10,031 nucleotides of DNA from Alphaproteobacteria bacterium (GTDB lineage Bacteria; Pseudomonadota; Alphaproteobacteria; Caulobacterales; Caulobacteraceae): contig JAHINZ010000009.1 of assembly GCA_018895795.1 (NCBI GenBank), positions 1 through 10,031 on the forward strand, read 5' to 3'. The notes under the pieces were generated by a model, which was given only the letters and a program-made list of their open reading frames with translations, was not told the DNA's origin and did not search any database. Positions 1-5,689 of the stretch are shown piece after piece; position 1 is the stretch's first letter; the number at the start of each line of letters is the position of its first letter. The translations under genes and the position numbers were made by a program.

Positions 1-1082
1 GACAGCGTTGCGGCCAGCGTGATGAAGCCCGCGCCCGTCACACCCGCTGCACCTTTGGACGAGAGCATCGCTACACCTAACAAAAGCAGTTCCTGGCCCA
101 GCGTGAGCTCGACCCCGGTTGCTTGTGCAATGAAGAGCGCGGCCAGTGTCATGTAGATATTGGTGCCGTCCAGATTGAAGCTGTAGCCCGTGGGGATCAC
201 CAGCCCGACCACCGACTTGCGGGCCCCCAGCCGTTCCAGCTTTTCCATCATCTGGGGCAGCACGGATTCGGAGGAACTGGTGCCCAGCACGATCAGCAGC
301 TCCTCGCGGATATAGGCCAGGAACTTCAGGATCGAGAAGCCGCAGGCGGCGGCGATCGACCCCAGCACCGCCAGCACGAAGATCAGGGCGGTCAGGTAGA
401 AGGTCGCCACCAGCGCCCCCAGTTGCACCAGGGATTCGATCCCGTACTTGCCGATGGTGAAGCCCATGGCCCCGACGGCGCCCAACGGCGCCAGCCGCAC
501 CACCACATGGATGATGCCGAAAAACAGCTTGGCCAGGTCTTCCAGCCCGTCGGCCACCTTGTCGCCGAACGGGCCCATCCGCGTGCAGGCAAAGCCGGTC
601 AGCACCGCGATCACCAGCACCTGCAGCAGATTACCCTCGGAAAAGGCCCCGAAAAAGGTGTCGGGGATCAGGTGCAGCAGAGAGGCGGTCAGCCCCTCGC
701 CGTGCTGGGCCTTGGCCAGATAGCCGGCGGCGATCTTGGGATCCAGGGTGGCGGGATCGATGTTGAAGCCCCGGCCCGGCTGCACGGTGCGCCCCACGAC
801 CAGGCCGATCACCAGGGCCAGGCTCGAGACCACCTCGAAATAGACCAGGGCCTTGACCCCCACCCGACCGAACGCCTTGATGTCGCCCATCCGGGCGATG
901 CCGCCGGCCACGGTGCAGAAGATCACCGGCGCGATGACCAGCTTGATCAGCTTGATGAACGCGTCGCCCAGGGGCTTGAGCCCCACCCCCACGGTCGGCC
1001 ACAGCGCTCCGACCACTATGCCCAGCGCGATGGCGATCAGCACCTGCACGTACAGTGATTTAAGGCGTCCCAGCAGTCCCAT
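1..1082 (-). CDS. dctA: C4-dicarboxylate transporter DctA (3' end outside window)
   Basis: This is an inner-membrane symporter of the dicarboxylate/amino acid:cation symporter (DAACS) family, which imports succinate, fumarate and malate with protons or sodium. The frame is read on the minus strand from ATG at 1082-1080 and stays open for 360 residues to the window edge; full DctA proteins have roughly 430 residues. Family hallmarks are visible: the serine-rich hairpin GTSSSESVLP (residues 267-276), the substrate and cation site segment NLDGTNIYM (303-311), and SSKGAAGVTGAGF (341-353). Several hydrophobic helices precede these. A purine-rich GGGGGA lies upstream of the ATG as a moderate ribosome binding site. 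Codon use changes near residue 303: 17 of the last 58 visible codons end in A or T, against about one in ten before that. The gene is transcribed divergently from the tRNA. Identification is firm; exact substrate preference is inferred from the family. Confidence 0.95.
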   Translation of the reverse strand, partial: MGLLGRLKSLYVQVLIAIALGIVVGALWPTVGVGLKPLGDAFIKLIKLVIAPVIFCTVAGGIARMGDIKAFGRVGVKALVYFEVVSSLALVIGLVVGRTVQPGRGFNIDPATLDPKIAAGYLAKAQHGEGLTASLLHLIPDTFFGAFSEGNLLQVLVIAVLTGFACTRMGPFGDKVADGLEDLAKLFFGIIHVVVRLAPLGAVGAMGFTIGKYGIESLVQLGALVATFYLTALIFVLAVLGSIAAACGFSILKFLAYIREELLIVLGTSSSESVLPQMMEKLERLGARKSVVGLVIPTGYSFNLDGTNIYMTLAALFIAQATGVELTLGQELLLLGVAMLSSKGAAGVTGAGFITLAATL

Positions 1083-1104
1083 TCCGTCCCCCGTTCGGAC
1101 GGGG

Positions 1105-1132
1105 TTCGCAAGCCCGCCTTCCTGCGCTATTG
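1105..1132 (+). promoter_or_regulatory. Possible promoter of tRNA-Arg
   Basis: A weak sigma-70-like arrangement lies 22 bases before the tRNA: TTCGCA at 1105-1110 as a -35 element, a 16-base spacer, and CTATTG at 1127-1132 as a -10 element within GCTATTGA. This would give a leader of roughly 15 bases. Both hexamers deviate from consensus, so this is a position-based suggestion only. Confidence 0.25.
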
Positions 1133-1153
1133 ACCCCTGCCCGCGCGGCGCGC

Positions 1154-1230
1154 GGCCCGGTAGCTCAGCAGGATAGAGCAGCGCTTTCCTAAAGCGAAGG
1201 TCAGGGGTTCGAGTCCCTTCCGGGCCGCCA
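1154..1230 (+). tRNA. tRNA-Arg(CCU)
   Basis: A complete cloverleaf can be folded by eye. The acceptor stem is GGCCCGG (1154-1160) with CCGGGCC (1220-1226). The D stem is GCTC/GAGC (1163-1166 and 1176-1179). The anticodon arm is 1181-1197 with loop TTCCTAA (1186-1192), giving anticodon CCT at positions 34-36. The T arm is 1203-1219 with loop TTCGAGT and one G-T wobble in the stem. The discriminator is G1227 and CCA is encoded (1228-1230). The only flaw is an unpaired G-A at the base of the anticodon stem (1181 with 1197). The RNA reads AGG arginine codons. Its 3' end is of the type used by phage and island integrases, but no second copy of that end is seen in the window. Confidence 0.95.
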
Positions 1231-1595
1231 ATTTCTTGTCGGTGCAACCTAACGCGTACCCATTTCCAACTTAAGACCGTCAATAACGCGAAGCGGTCGC
1301 AAGAAGACTACGGGGCGCCCGTCATCGCAAATCGGTGCGTCCGATTCTGACATGCCGCCTCGGCAACTTCGGGCGAGATTTGCGAAGGAGGGAGGGATGG
1401 ATATCAAACTGCCGCGCTGGCTGCTCCAAACCGAAACTGAGGCCCAGCCGGATCGTCTCGCCTAAACTCGGTGCGGCTTCGCGCCACAAGCGGCCCTTGG
1501 CCCAATTCCAGACTCCAGACATTCAGCCGAAGGCGCCGATGGCTGCGCCCGCACCCAAACGAACCTGCTCGCCAGGCGAATAGCTTGGGGCCGGA
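1231..1595. other. Intergenic stretch after tRNA, no convincing protein gene
   Basis: This stretch of more than 300 bases lies between the tRNA and the FNR-type box. Long open frames exist on both strands, but none has family motifs or a matching ribosome binding site. The only structures noted are a weak inverted repeat GACCG/CGGTC (1275-1279 and 1294-1298, 14-base loop) and a very short ORF with a strong Shine-Dalgarno sequence at 1385-1391, listed separately. By eye the sequence is less GC-rich than the flanking genes and may be the eroded remnant of an insertion beside the tRNA; this is inference only. Confidence 0.5.
1397..1465 (+). CDS. Possible 22-residue small protein or leader peptide
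   Basis: A textbook ribosome binding site, AAGGAGG at 1385-1391, sits five bases before ATG 1397. The frame runs 22 codons to TAA at 1463-1465. The predicted peptide begins MDIKLPRWLL and ends AQPDRLA; it has a basic, partly hydrophobic start and an acidic middle. I do not recognise a family. It could be a small protein, a leader peptide, or the 5' stub of a decayed gene. The strong ribosome binding site is the main argument; the short length and the absence of a visible promoter or downstream partner argue against. Confidence 0.25.
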   Translation: MDIKLPRWLLQTETEAQPDRLA

Positions 1596-1609
1596 TTGAG
1601 ACAGATCAA
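1596..1609 (+). promoter_or_regulatory. FNR/FixK-type operator upstream of the OsmC-DUF302 pair
   Basis: The sequence TTGAGACAGATCAA matches the FNR/FixK consensus TTGAT-N4-ATCAA at nine of ten specified positions, with both TTGA and TCAA half sites intact. Its centre (1602.5) lies about 105 bases upstream of the OsmC start. A possible -10 element, CATATT, sits at 1635-1640. It would place transcription initiation near 1647 and the box at about -44, close to the -41.5 spacing of FNR-type class II activation. This suggests induction under low oxygen by a FixK or FNR homologue. Confidence 0.6.
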
Positions 1610-1707
1610 TGTTCTCCCGTCTGAGGCCTCTACTCATATTGGCAGCACACCAAAGCGTAAGTCGCCGATGCCCTGTCGAAGCGCCAACCGTGCCGCCAAG
1701 GCTCAGA

Positions 1708-2115
1708 ATGAACTACAGCGTCATCGCAGAGCGCATCGACGGCCACGGGAGCTTGGCGCGAGCCAAGGAGGCAAGCCTTGTTCTGGACACGGATGTCGCC
1801 GGCCGCCGGGATGCGTTCAATCCCGCAGAACTGTTTCTGGCCTCAATCGCAGCCTGCATGATCAAGGGTATCGAGCGGGTCACCCCGCTCCTGAACTTCA
1901 AGCTTCGTGGTGTAGAGGTTCGGCTCAAGGCGGTGCGCCAGGACGCGCCGCCCCTCATCGAGCGCGTGGACTATGAGTTGATCGTCGACACAGACGAGGA
2001 TGATGCTCGCCTGGAACTCCTGCACCGTAATGTCCGTAAATATGGGACGATCTCGAATACGGTCGCAGCGGCAACCGTCCTGGAAGGCGTCATCCGCCGC
2101 AGCGTGCGAACGTAG
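1708..2115 (+). CDS. OsmC-family protein lacking the second conserved Cys
   Basis: This is a 135-residue cytoplasmic protein of the OsmC/Ohr superfamily; typical members have 135-150 residues. ATG 1708 was chosen because AAGG (1698-1701) lies six bases upstream and the family-like sequence begins here; an in-frame ATG at 1609 would add 33 residues that do not resemble the family. The first family cysteine is present in ASIAACMIKG (C50), on the long central helix. The second, normally in a CPVSN-like segment, is replaced by Gly113 in YGTISN. Classical OsmC and Ohr use both cysteines to reduce organic hydroperoxides with a dithiol. This protein therefore probably has another role, or forms mixed disulfides with a partner. 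The DUF302 gene begins 38 bases downstream, and the FNR-type box upstream suggests low-oxygen expression. Confidence 0.85.
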   Translation: MNYSVIAERIDGHGSLARAKEASLVLDTDVAGRRDAFNPAELFLASIAACMIKGIERVTPLLNFKLRGVEVRLKAVRQDAPPLIERVDYELIVDTDEDDARLELLHRNVRKYGTISNTVAAATVLEGVIRRSVRT

Positions 2116-2153
2116 TATCCTGAAGCCGACCTCAAGCCGCCTGGGAGGCGCCA

Positions 2154-2540
2154 ATGACCTACGTGTTCTCCAAGAGCCTCAACGTTCCATTCGATGACGC
2201 AGTCGCTCGGACTCGGGAGGCCCTTGCGAAGGAAGGCTTTGGCGTCATCACGGAGATCGATATCCAGAAGACCCTGAAGGCCAAGATCGACGTCGACTTC
2301 CGTCGCTACGTGATCCTGGGCGCTTGTAACCCGGGTTTGGCGTATGAAGCGCTGAAACTGGAGGCCAATGTGGGCGCCATGCTGCCCTGCAATGTCGTGG
2401 TGCAAGAGGGCGATGATGGCCGCACAGAGGTCTCCGCCATTGATCCCGTCGCCTCCATGCAGGCGATCGACAATGCAGGTCTGAAGGACGCGGCTCGGAC
2501 GGTAGCCGACAAACTCCGCGCGGCTATTTCCAGCCTGTAG
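2154..2540 (+). CDS. DUF302 family protein
   Basis: This 128-residue protein is recognisable as DUF302 over its whole length: an N-terminal strand with KSLNVPFDDAVARTREAL, then EGFGVITEIDIQKTLKAKI (residues 28-46), then YVILGACNPGLAYEAL (52-67), LPCNVVVQE (77-85) and a closing amphipathic helix. DUF302 proteins are small, predicted cytoplasmic, and of unknown biochemical function. Two cysteines (C58 and C79) are in the conserved core, in the ACNP and LPCN motifs; whether they bind a metal or ligand is unknown. ATG 2154 is supported by GGGAGG at 2143-2148, five bases upstream. It is probably co-transcribed with the OsmC-like gene from the FNR-type promoter. There is no clear rho-independent terminator after it. 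Confidence 0.88.
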   Translation: MTYVFSKSLNVPFDDAVARTREALAKEGFGVITEIDIQKTLKAKIDVDFRRYVILGACNPGLAYEALKLEANVGAMLPCNVVVQEGDDGRTEVSAIDPVASMQAIDNAGLKDAARTVADKLRAAISSL

Positions 2541-2740
2541 GCGAAACCGTGAGCGCTATGACGAGAAGGGTGGCGCCGAGTGTTTAAGCCGTATCCGGCG
2601 CGCAGCGGCGTATTGGCGGCTCCAGACCTTTGGTATGCCCCAAAGCCTGACCGTGTATGCTCTGGGCAACACCACTAACGCGCGACAAGCGGCCGTTAGC
2701 GCCGCCGCAGGATAGAGACATAGAGCTCGCCGGAACTAGT
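2541..2740. other. Convergent intergenic region with a weak hairpin
   Basis: This gap separates two convergently transcribed units. The inverted repeat CTTTGG/CCAAAG (2628-2633 and 2640-2645) has a six-base loop and could act weakly as a two-way terminator, although no T run follows on either strand. Two other inverted repeats are present: CTAACG/CGTTAG (2675-2680 and 2694-2699) and GGAAC/GTTCC (2732-2736 and 2745-2749), the latter overlapping the stop of the minus-strand gene. No gene is seen. Confidence 0.4.
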
Positions 2741-4108
2741 CTAGGTTCCAGCGAAAGTCTCCAAGAGCGAAAGCGCCCGGTCCAGGTCGGCATCAATCGT
2801 CGGCGCGCCGACCGAGAGCCGCAACGCGCCGACAGCCGCCCCATCCAGGCCCTCCCTTAGGGCCGGGATACTGAACCGCCCCTCCAGTGCGTCCACGCAG
2901 GCGGCGAGCCGCTCGTTGTCGAAGCCGAACGCCGTTTCCGCTGCGCCGGGGTTGCAGAAGCAGCCGCCCCGAATGGCGACGCCATGGTCCCGCGCGGCGC
3001 GCTCGACCGCCTCATAAGCCACCACCTGTCCGTCGTCGCGCAACAGGTTGAAGGCCGCTGTGCCGCCGCGCTCGTCCATGTCGCGCTGGCCGTAAAGACG
3101 CACCTTGGGCGCGCCGTTCGGGTGGCGGAGTTCAACCGCTTCGTCCAGAAACCGCTGGGTCAGCCCAACGACACGAGCCCGCAGCGCCTCCCGCGGGATC
3201 CGTTCGAGGAACGCAAAGCCCGCCTCCAGCGCCGCCAGGTCCAGATAGTTCGGCGTGCCGTCTTCGAAGCCTTGATGACCAGCTCGCAGCGCGTGACGAT
3301 CTTTGGCGATCGAGACGAAATCGACCGTCCCGCCCGCGAACCAGGGCCGTCGCAGCCGGGCCAAGGCCGACTTCCGGCCGATCAGCGCCCCAACGCCAGT
3401 GGGCAGGCCAAACAGCTTGTAGAAAGAGCAGGCCACGAACTCGGCCGGATAGCGGCGCAGGCTCAGGCCGCCGCAGGCCCCGGCCGAGGCCGCGTCGATC
3501 AGCACATCGCAGCCCAGCCGCTGGGCGATATCGACCAGAACGAGATCGTGCCGCACACCGGAAAAGTTTGATTGTTGCGGCAACGCCAGTAGGCCCGCGC
3601 CGCGCCGAGCCACCGCCGCCCGCAGGTGCTCGCCGCCTCGGTCGAGACGTAGTTCGGCGTCCAACGGCAGCACCGCGATGGGCGCGGAAGCTCGGCGGGC
3701 ATATTCCCGTATCCCGTTGACCGAGTTGTGGTTGTCGGCTGTCAGCACTAGTCCTCGGTCGCGCGTGAACGGATAGCTTTCGGCGACTAGCTTGATCGCC
3801 GCCGTGGCGTTGGCCGTGAAGCACACCTCATAGACCGCCGGGTCGGCGTCGAAGAAGGCCAGGGTCGCGGCGCGGGCGGCCTCCACCACCTCGGCGCTGT
3901 TGCGCGAGGCCAGATGCTCCGAATGCGGATTTCCAAACACCCCTGCCGTCAGCCGTGCGGCGTGAGCCCGCGCTTGGGACGCGCCATAGAGCGCGCCGGC
4001 GGTGTAGTCGAGATAGGCGATCCCGGCCGCGTCCAGTCGTCCGAATTCTTCGGCCCGGAAGGCTTCGAAGTCGAACGTGGGCTCCGCGGTCGATTGGCGG
4101 TCTAGCAT
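2741..4108 (-). CDS. MOCOS-like PLP sulfurase/cysteine desulfurase, no MOSC domain
   Basis: This is a 455-residue class V aminotransferase-fold enzyme. The sequence follows the N-terminal NifS-like domain of eukaryotic molybdenum-cofactor sulfurases (MOCOS, ABA3, HxB): YLDYTAGALYGASQ (residues 32-45), GNPHSEHLAS (59-68), CFTANATAAIKL (96-107) and DNHNSVNGIREYA (125-137). The aspartate that contacts PLP is in LIDAAS (D205). The PLP lysine is K231 in SFYKLFGLPTGVGAL, and a catalytic cysteine lies in GGCFCNPGAAE (C383 or C385). Such enzymes take sulfur from L-cysteine as a protein persulfide. The C-terminal MOSC domain of the eukaryotic proteins is absent, so the acceptor is unknown. ATG 4108 was chosen because GGAGG (4118-4114) lies five bases upstream; an in-frame upstream extension to 4270 would run back through the preceding gene. 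It is the last gene of the sulfur operon and overlaps its neighbour by seven bases. Confidence 0.85.
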   Translation of the reverse strand: MLDRQSTAEPTFDFEAFRAEEFGRLDAAGIAYLDYTAGALYGASQARAHAARLTAGVFGNPHSEHLASRNSAEVVEAARAATLAFFDADPAVYEVCFTANATAAIKLVAESYPFTRDRGLVLTADNHNSVNGIREYARRASAPIAVLPLDAELRLDRGGEHLRAAVARRGAGLLALPQQSNFSGVRHDLVLVDIAQRLGCDVLIDAASAGACGGLSLRRYPAEFVACSFYKLFGLPTGVGALIGRKSALARLRRPWFAGGTVDFVSIAKDRHALRAGHQGFEDGTPNYLDLAALEAGFAFLERIPREALRARVVGLTQRFLDEAVELRHPNGAPKVRLYGQRDMDERGGTAAFNLLRDDGQVVAYEAVERAARDHGVAIRGGCFCNPGAAETAFGFDNERLAACVDALEGRFSIPALREGLDGAAVGALRLSVGAPTIDADLDRALSLLETFAGT

Positions 4109-4680
4109 CCGCGCCTCCGATAGGGTGTGGGCGCGGGCGCGGGCGCGCCACCGGATACGACCAAGCCCACCTGCGGAAAACCACCAAAATAGCGGCTCAG
4201 ATCGGCGGCGGTCTCGCGTTCGGCGACGGGCATGTCGGCTGGCAGCACCGGGCTCATGACTTCCTCCCACCAGTCGGCGAGACCGCCGGGGACGAAGACC
4301 GCATCGGCGACGCCCAATGCCTTCAGCAGCACCCAGGCCTGACCTGCGTGCGCCCCCTCCTGGGAATAGAGCACCACGGTCTCACCTGGCTTGAAGACCG
4401 CGCCCACCAGCCGGTCGATCGTCAGGTTCTCGGCCGTGGGGATAGCGTCCTCGGCGAAGGCCTTGGCGTCGCGAACATCAAGGACCCGCAGGCCGGGCTT
4501 GCGCGCGCGGATCCAACTAGCCAGTTGTCGGGCGCTGACATGGTCGGCGCCGTCGTCGATGGCGCGGGCGATGGCGTCAAAGTCCAACGCCCCCGACACG
4601 GCGCGGCGCGGCTCACCCACGAACGGCGCCAGCAGACCAAGGGCCAACGCGCCGAGACCCATGCGTCGGGTGGCGCTCAT
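4102..4680 (-). CDS. Exported rhodanese-like protein with Ser at catalytic Cys position
   Basis: This 192-residue protein has a single rhodanese fold at about residues 47-145. Recognisable parts are VSARQLASWI (48-57), VLDVRDAKAF with the structural Asp and Arg (66-75), and VPGGLADWWEE (130-140). The active-site loop reads LYSQEGAHAG; Ser106 occupies the place of the persulfide-forming Cys, so normal thiosulfate sulfurtransferase activity is unlikely. It may bind or sense a sulfur ligand, or act as a scaffold. The N-terminus has a twin arginine followed by a hydrophobic stretch (TRRMGLGALALGLLAPF), which looks like a Tat signal or membrane anchor. The C-terminal tail is Pro- and Ala-rich and ends in RRRGC. 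The start ATGA overlaps the stop of the upstream YeeE half by four bases, and the stop overlaps the next start by seven, so translational coupling is likely. Confidence 0.8.
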   Translation of the reverse strand: MSATRRMGLGALALGLLAPFVGEPRRAVSGALDFDAIARAIDDGADHVSARQLASWIRARKPGLRVLDVRDAKAFAEDAIPTAENLTIDRLVGAVFKPGETVVLYSQEGAHAGQAWVLLKALGVADAVFVPGGLADWWEEVMSPVLPADMPVAERETAADLSRYFGGFPQVGLVVSGGAPAPAPTPYRRRGC

Positions 4681-5216
4681 CGCCGCGCCTCCCATTGCCC
4701 GATCGCGGCCAACAGGCCGATGCAAGACACGGTGACGACCGCGACCACGGCGCCGTACGAGAGGCCCGTGAGGTGCGGCAGGGTCATCGCCCCCATCGGC
4801 GTCGCGCCGTAGAACCCTTCCAGGCTCGGGAACGCCAGGCCCACCGTCGCCATGCCGGCCAGCAGGCCAAGCACCGTAGCGCCCCCCTCGCCGCGTCCGC
4901 TGGCCAAGGCCACGCAGGACGTGCCGGGGCACAGGCCGCTCAACACGAAGCCGAGGCCAAAGACCAGGCCGCCGACCAATTGCGGCAGCAGGAACGTCTC
5001 GGGCACGTAGAACCGGCCGGTATCGACCAGACCCAGCCGGCCCAGCCAGAACGCCCCGAGCATGGCGGTCACGAGGGCGCTCATCATCACCTTCAGTACG
5101 GTGAAGTCGCGCAGATAGAACTGCCCGGACAGCTTGGGCGGATCGCCGAGGCCGGCGCGCTCCAGGGTCCAGCCAAACGCGATGCCGATGGCGGCCGTAA
5201 CGAGAAGCTCATTCAT
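4677..5216 (-). CDS. YeeE/YedE (DUF395) half transporter, second subunit
   Basis: This is a 179-residue integral membrane protein of the YeeE/YedE family, which includes the thiosulfate importer TsuA. Full-length TsuA-type proteins have about 350 residues; this is one half. Typical features are FGWTLERAGLGDPPKLSGQFYLRDFTVLKVM (residues 14-44), which lies before the second membrane segment, and GFVLSGLCPGTSCVALASG (89-107), which carries C96 and C101. Cysteines in this GxCPGT-like motif are in the position of the sulfur-relay cysteines of TsuA. At least four hydrophobic segments are visible. ATG 5216 is preferred over GTG 5222: GGAGG (5229-5225) is eight bases from the ATG but only two from the GTG. 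The ATGA arrangement overlaps the preceding stop by four bases. The pair probably moves thiosulfate or another sulfur species into the cell; the direction is inferred from the family. Confidence 0.88.
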   Translation of the reverse strand: MNELLVTAAIGIAFGWTLERAGLGDPPKLSGQFYLRDFTVLKVMMSALVTAMLGAFWLGRLGLVDTGRFYVPETFLLPQLVGGLVFGLGFVLSGLCPGTSCVALASGRGEGGATVLGLLAGMATVGLAFPSLEGFYGATPMGAMTLPHLTGLSYGAVVAVVTVSCIGLLAAIGQWEARR

Positions 5217-5689
5217 GCCCACAGCCTCCGCAACAGCGGCGCGGCCAGAAAGCCGGCGGCGAACAAGGCAAGCATGAACACCCAGGCTCCGACGCTGAGC
5301 AGCGCGCCGCCGCTGAGCGCCAGGCCGCTGGTGCAGCCTCGCGCCAGGGCCGCGCCGACCCCCATCAGGACGCCGCCAGCCGTCGCGGCCAGGAGCCGTC
5401 CGCGCGGCGCCGGCGGCCGGGCGACGGACAAGCGTCCAGCCAGCCAGGCCGAAAGGCCCGCGCCGACGATCAATCCACAGACCTCAACGACCGTCCACGA
5501 CGCCCAGCCGCGGCTCAGATACCCGTCGATCCAGGCATTCTTGGTGAAGGCTCCGGCCGCGTGGCTCGCGAGGTTGGCGAAAGCGCCGGACGCGCCCAAG
5601 CCCTGCCCGCTCAGTGCGAAGCAGCCCAGCAGGACAAGGCCCAGGCTCACACCCGACAGGTAGGGATCAACATAGGGACGCGGCATCAT
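5213..5689 (-). CDS. YeeE/YedE (DUF395) half transporter, first subunit
   Basis: This 158-residue integral membrane protein is the partner of the next gene. The first membrane segment is around residues 11-34 and contains C23. A loop with an amphipathic stretch follows (NAWIDGYLSRGWASW, 51-65), then a second membrane segment (66-86). The family signature GVGAALARGCTSGLALSG (110-127) carries the conserved cysteine C119, followed by a last hydrophobic segment (128-150). Two half-size DUF395 proteins encoded side by side are known in sulfide-detoxification and other sulfur loci of proteobacteria and probably assemble into one transporter. ATG 5689 overlaps the preceding TGA by four bases (ATGA); a second ATG at 5686 cannot be excluded. 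Only a weak GAG-type ribosome binding site is visible, which fits translational coupling. Confidence 0.88.
   Translation of the reverse strand: MMPRPYVDPYLSGVSLGLVLLGCFALSGQGLGASGAFANLASHAAGAFTKNAWIDGYLSRGWASWTVVEVCGLIVGAGLSAWLAGRLSVARPPAPRGRLLAATAGGVLMGVGAALARGCTSGLALSGGALLSVGAWVFMLALFAAGFLAAPLLRRLWA

Noticed and set aside
123..1058. Long 311-codon plus-strand open frame rich in His, Gln, Asp and Gly
   Set aside because: It is the antisense shadow of dctA in GC-rich DNA; composition is unnatural and no family motif or ribosome binding site is present, while the opposite strand encodes a clear DctA.
1322..1637. Overlapping minus- and plus-strand open frames of 60-80 codons after the tRNA
   Set aside because: No matching ribosome binding sites, no motifs, and mutually overlapping; treated as non-coding apart from the small ORF at 1397-1465.
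1154..1707. Integrated genomic island anchored at tRNA-Arg
   Set aside because: No integrase gene and no repeated copy of the tRNA 3' end (CCGGGCCGCCA) was seen elsewhere in the window.
2732..2749. Inverted repeat GGAAC/GTTCC over the stop codon of the MOCOS-like gene as a terminator
   Set aside because: Only five base pairs with an eight-base loop and no T run; too weak to call.
3955..4812. 285-codon plus-strand open frame and similar frames at 2984-3571 and 4695-5663
   Set aside because: All are antisense to the well-supported sulfur operon genes and have low-complexity Arg/Gly/Ala/Gln composition without recognisable domains.
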